Source of the DNA: Lachnospiraceae bacterium
GTDB lineage: Bacteria > Bacillota_A > Clostridia > Lachnospirales > Lachnospiraceae
Length of the DNA stretch: 15,111 nt
Direction of reading: 5' to 3'
NCBI GenBank assembly: GCA_900764695.1
Contig: CAAFOY010000048.1
Location: forward strand, 1 to 15,111
This document shows positions 8,500-15,111 of this stretch, piece by piece; the first letter of the stretch is position 1; the number at the start of each line of letters is the position of its first letter. Made by a program: the position numbers and the translations under genes. Under the pieces are notes generated by a model. The model did not search any database and was not told the origin of the DNA. It saw nothing but the letters and a program-made list of their open reading frames with translations.

Positions 8500-8610
8500 A
8501 ATTTTTAAAGAGTACAATATCATTCAGAGTTTATAATCTTACTTCATTAAAATGATTATAAAAGAGGAGTTGCAATTACATAAAAGATCTACTGATAAAA
8601 AGGAGGAGAA
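8500..8610 (+). promoter_or_regulatory. Intergenic region before the ABC genes, with -10-like box and hairpin
   Basis: The 111-bp gap contains TATAAT (8532-8537) without a good -35. It overlaps an 8-bp inverted repeat, TTATAATC (8531-8538) with GATTATAA (8554-8561). No T-tract follows the repeat, so it is not a terminator. An inverted repeat covering a -10 box could be an operator, but that is inference. A strong AGGAGG at 8601-8606 serves the next gene. Confidence 0.35.
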
Positions 8611-10347
8611 GTGAAAAAATTATCTGCATATATATGGAAAAATAAACTTAGATATATTTTGGCAATAGGCTCGATGATTCTTGCAGTAAGTCTTGATTTA
8701 ATGTCACCGCAGCTTACAAAACATATTATTGATGATGTTATTGTAGGTGGACAGATAGGCAAATTAAAATATTTACTTGCAGGAATTTTGGCAATAGGCG
8801 TAGGAAGAGCGGTATTTCAATATATAAAAGAATATACATTTGACTGCTTAGGTTCTGATATAGCAAGTTCTATGCGAAAAGATTTATTTATACATACACA
8901 GAAATTGAGCCAGGATTTCTTTGATAGAACGGATACCGGTGAATTGATGTCAAGAATTAAGGATGACGTTGATAAAATCTGGGATGGATTAAGCTATGTA
9001 AGTATGCTGTTGATTGAAGTGGTAATACATACATCAATAGTATTATTTTGCATGTATACAACAAACGTTAAACTTGCGATTATACCTACAGTAGCCATGA
9101 TTTTTTGTGGATGTATTGCTTTAATTATGGAAAGAAAACTAGGAGCAGTGTATGAGGAAATAAGCGAAGAAAATGCCGAGTTAAATACTGTTGCGGAAGA
9201 AAATCTTGCAGGAGTCAGAACAGTTAAGGCATTTGCCAGAGAAAAATATGAAATAGAAAAATTTCTGAATCATAACAACAGATATTATGAATTGAATATG
9301 AAGCAGTCAAAAGTATTTGTAAAATATTATCCTTATTTTTCTGTAGTAACAAAAATTTTACCGCTATTAACATTACTCGCAGGCGGGAAAATTGTTATTG
9401 ATGGAAGAATGTCTTTGGGACAATTGGCTGCAATGGTAGAATATTCAAATAATATAGTGTGGCCGATGGAAATGCTTGGATGGCTTACAAATAGTTTCTC
9501 ATCAGCAATTGCATCTAATAGAAAATTAAAGAAAATTTATAATGAAGTACCAACAATCAAAGAAAAAGAAAATCCTATAATTCTTGATGAGGTTAAGGGT
9601 AAGATTACTTTTGACCATGTGGCATATGGAAAAGAAGGAAAACATATATTAAGAGATGTTTCTTTTGAAGTACAACCTGGAGAAACACTTGGAATTATGG
9701 GAGAAACCGGGTCGGGAAAATCTACAATAATTAATCTTATGTCAAGATTTTATGATGCTGATAAAGGAAAAATATGTCTTGATGATGTTGACATAAGGGA
9801 TATGAAACTAAGTCAGGTAAGAGAAAGTATTTCTCAGGTTATGCAGGATGTATTTTTATTTTCCGACACAATAGCTGAAAATATCAAACTTGGTAAAAAG
9901 GACTACATAAGTGAGGAAGAAGTAGAGATAGCTTCAAATAATGCACAGGTAAGTGAATTTGCTACTAAAATGAAAAATAAATACAATACTGTAATAGGTG
10001 AAAGAGGTGTTGGACTGTCGGGAGGACAGAAGCAGAGAATCAGCATAGCGAGAGCATTTGCAAAGAAAAATCCAATACTGATATTAGATGATTCTACATC
10101 AGCACTGGATATGGAAACAGAGCAACAGATTCAGGAAGCATTAAGGAAATTAGATGGTGTTACAAAGGTTATAATAGCCCATAGAATTAGTGCTGTGAAA
10201 AATGCTGATGAAATTATAATTCTCAAAGATGGAATTATCGCTGAGAGAGGAAAGCATCAGCAGTTGTTAGAAAAACATGGCCTTTATTATGAAACATATC
10301 AATCTCAATATGGTGATGTAGAAGGGGGTGAAGTGAATGGCTTATAA
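8611..10347 (+). CDS. ABC exporter half-transporter (membrane-ATPase fusion), subunit A
   Basis: This is a type IV ABC exporter half-transporter of 578 aa. Six membrane segments lie in the first ~300 residues (for example about 13-33, 52-72, 132-150, 153-174 and 243-262). The C-terminal ATPase has Walker A GETGSGKS (364-371), Q-loop around MQDVFLFSDT, signature LSGGQ (469-473) and His524 in the switch. The Walker B motif is ILILDDSTSALD, so the usual catalytic Glu is Asp494. This substitution is typical of the degenerate site in heterodimeric exporters such as TM287/288 or BmrCD. The start is GTG at 8611, with AGGAGG at 8601-8606. It overlaps the next gene by 11 bp, so the two are translationally coupled. 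Export of drugs, lipids or peptides is possible; the substrate is unknown. Confidence 0.93.
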   Translation: MKKLSAYIWKNKLRYILAIGSMILAVSLDLMSPQLTKHIIDDVIVGGQIGKLKYLLAGILAIGVGRAVFQYIKEYTFDCLGSDIASSMRKDLFIHTQKLSQDFFDRTDTGELMSRIKDDVDKIWDGLSYVSMLLIEVVIHTSIVLFCMYTTNVKLAIIPTVAMIFCGCIALIMERKLGAVYEEISEENAELNTVAEENLAGVRTVKAFAREKYEIEKFLNHNNRYYELNMKQSKVFVKYYPYFSVVTKILPLLTLLAGGKIVIDGRMSLGQLAAMVEYSNNIVWPMEMLGWLTNSFSSAIASNRKLKKIYNEVPTIKEKENPIILDEVKGKITFDHVAYGKEGKHILRDVSFEVQPGETLGIMGETGSGKSTIINLMSRFYDADKGKICLDDVDIRDMKLSQVRESISQVMQDVFLFSDTIAENIKLGKKDYISEEEVEIASNNAQVSEFATKMKNKYNTVIGERGVGLSGGQKQRISIARAFAKKNPILILDDSTSALDMETEQQIQEALRKLDGVTKVIIAHRISAVKNADEIIILKDGIIAERGKHQQLLEKHGLYYETYQSQYGDVEGGEVNGL

Positions 10348-12106
10348 TTCATATAAAGAAGATGAAAAAAGCGTAGAAAAGAGTAAACTTCAAACTCTTA
10401 AAAGATTGCTTTTGTATTTGTTAAAATACAAGTGGACAATAGTGTTAGTTTTGATACTTATGGGATATTGTGTAGTTGTAAGTTTAATAAACCCTCTAAT
10501 AATTGAGTCAGCAATAGATAATCATATTGGAAATAAAGACTATATAGGCTTATACAAATTATTAATTATAGCGTTAATTATTAATTTAATTGCAACATTT
10601 GCCATTAAACTTAGAATGTATATAATGGCTAAAATGTGTAATCAGATATTACTTACAATTAGGCAGGAATTATATACTCATATACAAAAACTTGGATTTA
10701 AGTTCTTTGATAGTAGACCTACAGGAAAAATATTATCTAGGATTATCGGAGATATAAATTCCTTAAAAGATGTGCTGTCAAATTGTGTAACAACATTAAT
10801 ACCTGATTTTATTACAGTATGTGCAGTTGTTATTATTATGTTTTCTAAGAATCCAAAACTTGCAGTAGCAGCACTTATAAGTACACCTTTTATGGCAATT
10901 GCAATAACAATGATACAGGTTAAGGCTCATCCAAGATGGCAGACTTTTAGAAAAAAATCTTCTAATTTAAATGCGTTTTTGCATGAAGATATGTCGGGAA
11001 TGAAAATAATTCATAGTTTTACTGCTGAAAAAGAAACAGAAGAAACATTTGATGAGTTACTAAATGAACATAAATCATCATTCAGATCAGCTGTAAGATT
11101 AAGTGACTGTTTTGGTTCTGTTATTGATTTCTCATGGGGATTTGGATGTGTTGCATTATATTTTATAGGAATTGTTGTATTGAAAGATGAAAATATTTCT
11201 GTAGGTACATTTTTGGCATTTGGAACATATATTAATATGTTTTGGCAGCCTATTAATAATTTAAGCAATTTCTATAATCAGATAACAACAAATATTGCAG
11301 GAGCAGAAAGAATATTTGAAATTTTAGATACAAAGCCTGAAATAGAGGATGAGAAAGGTGTTGTCGATTTACCTGATATAAAGGGTGAAGTTACATTTGA
11401 CCATGTTACATTTGGATATGATGAAGAAAAAGTATTAGATGATGTAAGCTTTGTTATTAAACCGGGAGAAACGATAGCGATAGTTGGACCTACAGGAGCA
11501 GGAAAATCAACTATAATAAATCTTATCAGTAGATTTTATGATGCAAATGAAGGAAGAGTGTTGTTAGATGGTTACGATGTAAAAGATGTTTCAATAGAAA
11601 GCCTTAGAAAACAGGTCGGAACAATGACGCAGGAAAATTTTATTTTTTCAGGAACTGTCAAAGATAACATAAGATATGGAAAATTAGATGCAACAGATGA
11701 AGAAATAATCGAAGCTGCTAAAGCTGTTAATGCTCATGAATTTATAATGAAGCTTGATAAAGGCTATGATACTGAGTTGTTAGAGCGTGGTGGAGGATTA
11801 TCTATAGGTCAGAAACAGATTTTAGCATTGGCAAGAACAATGGTTTCAAAACCTAAAATACTTATACTTGATGAAGCAACATCAAGTATAGACACAAAAA
11901 CAGAATTAATAGTTCAAAAAGGAATTGATAAATTGTTGAGTGGAAGAACTTCTTTTGTAATTGCACACAGATTATCTACAATAAAGAAAGCAGATAGAAT
12001 ATTTGTTGTTGATAATGGAAAGATAATAGAAGAGGGAAATCATAGACAATTATTGAAAAAGAAAGGTGCATATTATAATTTGTATATGGCACAGTTCAAC
12101 ATATAA
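10337..12106 (+). CDS. ABC exporter half-transporter (membrane-ATPase fusion), subunit B
   Basis: This is the second half-transporter, 589 aa, with a ~30-residue charged cytoplasmic lead before the first membrane segment (about 33-53) and six segments in all. The ATPase shows Walker A GPTGAGKS (384-391), Q-loop around TQENFIFSG, Walker B LILDEATSSID with intact catalytic Glu513, and His544 in the switch. The signature is LSIGQ (488-492) instead of LSGGQ. Paired with subunit A, its bad signature faces A's Asp-substituted Walker B, while A's good signature faces its intact Glu513. This gives one consensus and one degenerate ATP site. The ATG at 10337 lies inside the end of subunit A, with GGGGG at 10324-10328. 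The pair forms a two-gene operon. Confidence 0.93.
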   Translation: MAYNSYKEDEKSVEKSKLQTLKRLLLYLLKYKWTIVLVLILMGYCVVVSLINPLIIESAIDNHIGNKDYIGLYKLLIIALIINLIATFAIKLRMYIMAKMCNQILLTIRQELYTHIQKLGFKFFDSRPTGKILSRIIGDINSLKDVLSNCVTTLIPDFITVCAVVIIMFSKNPKLAVAALISTPFMAIAITMIQVKAHPRWQTFRKKSSNLNAFLHEDMSGMKIIHSFTAEKETEETFDELLNEHKSSFRSAVRLSDCFGSVIDFSWGFGCVALYFIGIVVLKDENISVGTFLAFGTYINMFWQPINNLSNFYNQITTNIAGAERIFEILDTKPEIEDEKGVVDLPDIKGEVTFDHVTFGYDEEKVLDDVSFVIKPGETIAIVGPTGAGKSTIINLISRFYDANEGRVLLDGYDVKDVSIESLRKQVGTMTQENFIFSGTVKDNIRYGKLDATDEEIIEAAKAVNAHEFIMKLDKGYDTELLERGGGLSIGQKQILALARTMVSKPKILILDEATSSIDTKTELIVQKGIDKLLSGRTSFVIAHRLSTIKKADRIFVVDNGKIIEEGNHRQLLKKKGAYYNLYMAQFNI

Positions 12107-12109
12107 CAC

Positions 12110-12141
12110 GAATTGCTACGTTCTTCGAACTCTCGCAATTC
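12110..12141. repeat. 32-bp palindromic element after the ABC operon
   Basis: The outer arms GAATTGC (12110-12116) and GCAATTC (12135-12141) are perfect complements. Inside lies a second hairpin, GTTC (12120-12123) with GAAC (12127-12130) around TTC. It begins four bases after the stop codon of ABC subunit B. It is richer in G and C than its surroundings. It is not followed by a T-tract. It may be a dispersed intergenic repeat, but only one copy is in this window. Confidence 0.5.
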
Positions 12142-12198
12142 TACAAAATATTCGAAAACCACCCTATCGGGCTATTTTCTCATATTTTGGCGATTCAT

Positions 12199-12242
12199 AA
12201 AAAAGACTGCGTTTTCATGCAAGCATGAATGCAGTCTTTTTT
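12199..12242. terminator. Bidirectional terminator between the ABC operon and malic enzyme
   Basis: AAAAAAGACTGC (12199-12210) pairs with GCAGTCTTTTTT (12231-12242). An inner stem pairs TCATGC (12215-12220) with GCATGA (12223-12228). The T-tract on the right stops + strand transcripts from the ABC genes. The A-tract on the left becomes a T-tract on the - strand and stops the malic enzyme transcript. Confidence 0.9.
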
Positions 12243-12253
12243 TGAATCTGGTG

Positions 12254-13402
12254 TTATATGTTTTCTTTTACGGCTTTGCTTACTACTTCGGAAACTTCAG
12301 GATTGAAGGCTTCAGGTAAAATAAAGTTTTCGCTTAATTGGTCATCAGGAACGAGAGAAGCAATTGCATTAGCAGCAGCTAATTTCATTTCTTCAGTAAT
12401 CTGCTTTGCACGACCTTCAAGAGCACCCTTGAAAATTCCAGGGAAGGCAACAACATTGTTAACCTGATTTGGAAAATCAGAACGTCCTGTACCAACGACC
12501 CTTGCACCTGCTTCTTTAGCAAGGTCAGGCATAATTTCAGGTGTAGGATTTGCCATTGCAAATATAATAGCGTCTTTGTTCATTGAAGCAACCATTTCCT
12601 TAGTTACGATGTTTGGAGCTGATACACCAATAAATATATCTGCACCAACCATTGCATCGGCAAGAACACCATTTTTTCCTTCAAGGTTAGTTACCTGAGC
12701 CATTTCCTTTTGAGCCCAGTTTAAATCTTTAACATCATTTGATAATATTCCATATAAACCGCATATTGTAAGGTCTTTAAAACCATATTTTAATAATAAT
12801 TTTGAAATTGCAATACCGGCAGAACCATCACCGTTTACAACTACCTTACAATCTTCTTTTTTCTTTCCGACAACTTTTAAAGCGTTGATAATACCGGCAA
12901 GAACAACGATTGCTGTTCCATGCTGATCATCATGGAATACAGGAATGTCTAATAATTCTTTAAGTTTACTTTCTATTTCAAAACATCTTGGAGCAGAAAT
13001 GTCTTCAAGATTAATACCACCGAATCCGGGAGCAATTCTAACAACAGTGTCAATGATTTCCTGTGTATCCTGTGTGTCAAGACAAATTGGAACGGCATTT
13101 ACATCACCGAATTCTTTAAAAAGAACAGCTTTACCTTCCATAACAGGCATGGCAGCGTAAGGGCCAATATTTCCTAAACCTAAAACAGCACTTCCGTCTG
13201 AAACTACGGCTACTGTATTTGCCTTCATTGTGTATTTATAAACATCTTCCGGATTGTTAGCAATTTCAACACAAGGTTTAGCAACACCCGGTGTATATGC
13301 AATTGATAAATCCTCACGTGTTTTGATTTTACATTTTGCTTCTGTACTGATTTTACCTACTAAATCAGCGTGGAGCTTTAAAGCTTTTTCATCTGTTGTC
13401 AT
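12254..13402 (-). CDS. Malic enzyme, short bacterial form
   Basis: Malic enzyme converts malate to pyruvate and CO2 while reducing NAD(P)+. The 382-aa length fits the short bacterial form without a phosphotransacetylase domain. Catalytic Tyr36 (YTPGVA) and Lys91 (MEGKAVLFK) are present, as are metal ligands Glu133/Asp134 (NLEDI) and Asp159 (FHDDQHGTA). The nucleotide-binding loop reads GDGSAG (191-196) where GAGAAG is usual. The second-strand end reads ICGLYGI where relatives have an Asp in CDSKG or CDRKG. Cofactor preference therefore cannot be assumed. The start is the ATG at 13402-13400, with GGAGG at 13412-13408, five bases upstream. A TTG at 13414 overlaps that site and is not the start. 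It converges on the ABC operon and diverges from rho. Confidence 0.94.
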   Translation of the reverse strand: MTTDEKALKLHADLVGKISTEAKCKIKTREDLSIAYTPGVAKPCVEIANNPEDVYKYTMKANTVAVVSDGSAVLGLGNIGPYAAMPVMEGKAVLFKEFGDVNAVPICLDTQDTQEIIDTVVRIAPGFGGINLEDISAPRCFEIESKLKELLDIPVFHDDQHGTAIVVLAGIINALKVVGKKKEDCKVVVNGDGSAGIAISKLLLKYGFKDLTICGLYGILSNDVKDLNWAQKEMAQVTNLEGKNGVLADAMVGADIFIGVSAPNIVTKEMVASMNKDAIIFAMANPTPEIMPDLAKEAGARVVGTGRSDFPNQVNNVVAFPGIFKGALEGRAKQITEEMKLAAANAIASLVPDDQLSENFILPEAFNPEVSEVVSKAVKENI

Positions 13403-13463
13403 AATAACCTCCAAATATAATATAAATAGTAATAAATGTATATTTTAAACATATACATAAAAT

Positions 13464-13565
13464 CAGGTGTCTGAAGTATAGTAGTAAAAAATACATTTAA
13501 ACACCTGTTTATAAGCATAACACATTTTTAAAAATTACACTATTATTTTTAAAAAAGATGTGTTA
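13464..13565. promoter_or_regulatory. Inverted-repeat-rich divergent control region
   Basis: The 262-bp gap between the malic enzyme and rho holds no gene but contains two sets of inverted repeats. CAGGTGT (13464-13470) pairs with ACACCTG (13501-13507), flanking a minus-strand -10-like TATACT (13480-13475). A longer AT-rich hairpin pairs 13518-13529 with 13554-13565 (12 bp, one G-U), and an inner stem pairs AAAAAT (13530-13535) with ATTTTT (13545-13550). These could be operators for one or both divergent genes. No known operator consensus is recognised. Confidence 0.5.
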
Positions 13566-13569
13566 ATAT
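13561..13569 (+). promoter_or_regulatory. Candidate extended -10 of the rho promoter
   Basis: TG (13561-13562), one base, then TAATAT (13564-13569) resembles an extended -10 element. No convincing -35 lies 16-18 bp upstream. It overlaps the right arm of the AT-rich hairpin ending at 13565. If used, the rho leader would be about 90 nt. Confidence 0.3.
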
Positions 13570-13590
13570 AAAAACAGAATCTAGACTCAA

Positions 13591-13603
13591 GTGGGTTTCC
13601 CAC
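13591..13603 (+). promoter_or_regulatory. Hairpin in the rho leader
   Basis: GTGGG (13591-13595) and CCCAC (13599-13603) form a perfect 5-bp stem with a TTT loop in the presumed rho leader, about 60 nt before the start codon. ACACAT (13602-13607) overlaps its right arm and could instead pair with ATGTGT (13558-13563), giving mutually exclusive structures. Autoregulation through this leader is a hypothesis. Confidence 0.4.
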
Positions 13604-13664
13604 ACATTTCCCGGATTTAATAATAAATATTGAACAGATAGATAGTGAAAGGACTGGTGTATTT

Positions 13665-15111
13665 ATGAGAGAAAAGTTGCAGTCATTACCAGTGAGTGAA
13701 TTACGAGCCATTGCAAAGGAAAATGGGATTAAAAGTGTAACGAAGTTAAGAAAACAACAGTTAGTAGATATGATTTTGGAAGTGAATGAGCGAAATCAGA
13801 AAAAGCAGACTGAAGCTGCCAAAAAAGAAGAAGTTGATAATGAAAATAAAGAAAATATACAGGTAGCAGAAGTAAGTACTGAAGAAAAAGAAGATAAGCC
13901 TGAAAAGGAAGTAAAGAAAAAAAAGTCAGAAAATAAAGAAAAAAATTCAGAAAGTAATAAAGAGTTAAAGACAGAGAAAAAGAATTCACATAAATTGGAA
14001 GGAAAGACTGAACATAGAATAATAAAAACACATTCTAAAAATGAAAATAAACCGGTACAGAAGGTGCAAAAAAATGAGAAGAGAGATCCTCAGCCAACAG
14101 ATGAAGGAGATTTTAAATCAGGAATACTTGAAGTTATGCCGGATGGATTTGGATTTATCAGATGTGATAACTATATGCCTGGAGATGATGATGTTTATGT
14201 GGCACCATCACAGATTAAAAGATTTAATTTGAAAACAGGAGATATATTAGAAGGAAAAGTAAGAGCAAAGAGAGAATCAGAAAAGTTTGGAGCTCTTTAT
14301 TATTTAGATAAAGTAAATGATGAATCATTGGAAAAAGTTATTTCCAGACCAAATTTTGAAGATTTAACTCCTATATTCCCTAATAACAGACTTCATTTGG
14401 AAACACCATCTGAAAATATGGCAATGAGAATAGTTGATATTATCAGCCCAATTGGAAAAGGACAAAGAGGAATGATTGTGTCTCCACCAAAAGCAGGTAA
14501 GACAACCCTTTTAAAACAGGTAGCAAAATCAATTCAGACTAATAATCCTGAAATGAAAATGATTATTTTATTAATAGATGAAAGACCTGAAGAAGTTACA
14601 GATATAAAAGAAGCAATTGAAGGGGAGAATGTAGAGGTAATTTATTCTACATTTGATGAATTACCTGAGCATCATAAACGTGTTTCGGAAATGGTAATCG
14701 AAAGAGCAAAAAGATTAGTTGAACATGGAAATGATGTAATAATTTTATTGGATAGTATTACAAGACTTGCAAGAGCATACAACATGACTGTACCGCCAAG
14801 TGGAAGAACTTTATCAGGTGGTTTGGATCCGGCAGCACTTCATATGCCAAAGAGATTCTTTGGTGCAGCAAGAAATATGAGAGAAGGTGGAAGCCTGACA
14901 ATTCTAGCTACAGCATTAGTAGATACAGGAAGTAAGATGGATGATGTTGTATATGAAGAATTTAAGGGAACAGGTAATATGGAATTGGTTCTTGATAGAA
15001 AATTATCTGAGAAGAGAGTATTCCCGGCTATTGATATAATTAAGTCAGGTACAAGAAGAGAAGATTTATTATTAGATAGTGAAGAATTAGGAGCATCTTA
15101 TGTAATAAGAA
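13665..15111 (+). CDS. rho: Transcription termination factor Rho (partial, 3' end outside window)
   Basis: Rho is the hexameric RNA helicase that ends untranslated transcripts. The frame is open from the ATG at 13665 to the window edge: 482 codons plus one base. Residues 1-43 form the Rho N-terminal helical domain ([15 protein letters not shown]). Residues about 44-150 are a Lys/Glu/Asn-rich insertion absent from E. coli Rho. The RNA-binding cold-shock-like domain starts near 153, with GFGFIR at 161-166. The ATPase has P-loop PPKAGKT (274-280), catalytic Glu306 in DERPEE, Walker B Asp363 in [13 protein letters not shown], the Q-loop near LSGG (383-386) and R-loop Lys424 in TGSKMD. AAAGGA (13648-13653) lies 11 bases before the ATG, slightly far. 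An A8 run lies within the insertion at 13917-13924. All visible catalytic residues are intact. Confidence 0.96.
   Translation, partial: MREKLQSLPVSELRAIAKENGIKSVTKLRKQQLVDMILEVNERNQKKQTEAAKKEEVDNENKENIQVAEVSTEEKEDKPEKEVKKKKSENKEKNSESNKELKTEKKNSHKLEGKTEHRIIKTHSKNENKPVQKVQKNEKRDPQPTDEGDFKSGILEVMPDGFGFIRCDNYMPGDDDVYVAPSQIKRFNLKTGDILEGKVRAKRESEKFGALYYLDKVNDESLEKVISRPNFEDLTPIFPNNRLHLETPSENMAMRIVDIISPIGKGQRGMIVSPPKAGKTTLLKQVAKSIQTNNPEMKMIILLIDERPEEVTDIKEAIEGENVEVIYSTFDELPEHHKRVSEMVIERAKRLVEHGNDVIILLDSITRLARAYNMTVPPSGRTLSGGLDPAALHMPKRFFGAARNMREGGSLTILATALVDTGSKMDDVVYEEFKGTGNMELVLDRKLSEKRVFPAIDIIKSGTRREDLLLDSEELGASYVIR

Noticed and set aside
8531..8561. Inverted repeat before the ABC genes as a terminator for DUF4317
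   Set aside because: The 8-bp AT-rich stem has a 15-nt loop and is followed by AAGAGG, not a T-tract.
12113..12319. Short + strand open frame of 68 codons after the ABC operon
   Set aside because: It runs through the palindrome, the bidirectional terminator and the end of the malic enzyme gene, and has no ribosome binding site.
13403..13414. TTG start extending the malic enzyme by four residues
   Set aside because: The TTG overlaps the GGAGG ribosome binding site. The ATG at 13402 has ideal spacing from it.
13729..14031. Antisense open frame of 100 codons opposite the rho insertion
   Set aside because: The Leu/Phe/Ser-rich product is the reverse reading of Lys/Glu codons. There is no ribosome binding site.
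14041..14232. Short + strand open frame overlapping rho
   Set aside because: It lies in another frame inside the RNA-binding domain of rho, which reads through without interruption.

Overview
The window is an AT-rich chromosomal segment from a low-GC Gram-positive bacterium. Strong AGGAGG-type ribosome binding sites, heavy use of CAG for glutamine, the two Clostridia-typical families DUF4364 and DUF4317, and a Rho with a long charged insertion all point to Clostridia, most likely Lachnospiraceae. That placement is inferred from protein and signal style, not from a marker gene. I see no rRNA, tRNA, CRISPR array, phage gene or insertion sequence. Most of the window is core chromosome.

Layout. 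(1) Positions 1-250 hold an AT-rich lead-in, a near-consensus extended -10 promoter and a leader of about 100 nt with two small hairpins. (2) Positions 251-6984 hold a protein quality-control block on the + strand: trigger factor (tig), the ClpP peptidase, the ClpX unfoldase, Lon protease, the ribosome-assembly GTPase EngB/YsxC, and a DUF4364 winged-helix-like protein whose stop codon lies inside a 21-bp terminator stem. A hairpin with a weak T-tract sits between clpP and clpX. (3) Positions 7273-8499 hold a single DUF4317 gene. (4) Positions 8611-12106 hold two overlapping ABC exporter half-transporters that look like an asymmetric heterodimer. (5) Positions 12107-12253 hold a 32-bp palindromic element and a bidirectional terminator. 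(6) Positions 12254-13402, minus strand, hold a short malic enzyme. (7) Positions 13403-13664 are a divergent control region rich in inverted repeats. (8) From 13665 a rho gene runs off the right edge.

How the genes fit together. Trigger factor binds nascent chains, ClpXP and Lon degrade failed or regulatory proteins, and EngB helps assemble the 50S subunit, so region 2 links protein birth, quality control and ribosome production. The ABC pair probably exports a drug, lipid or peptide; the substrate cannot be read from the sequence. Malic enzyme links malate and pyruvate metabolism. Rho terminates transcription.

No clearly new system stands out. The points most worth a second look are the malic enzyme's altered cofactor-binding motif, the complementary degenerate ATP sites of the ABC pair, the Lys/Glu-rich Rho insertion with its A8 run, the nested inverted repeats upstream of rho, and the palindromic element after the ABC operon.
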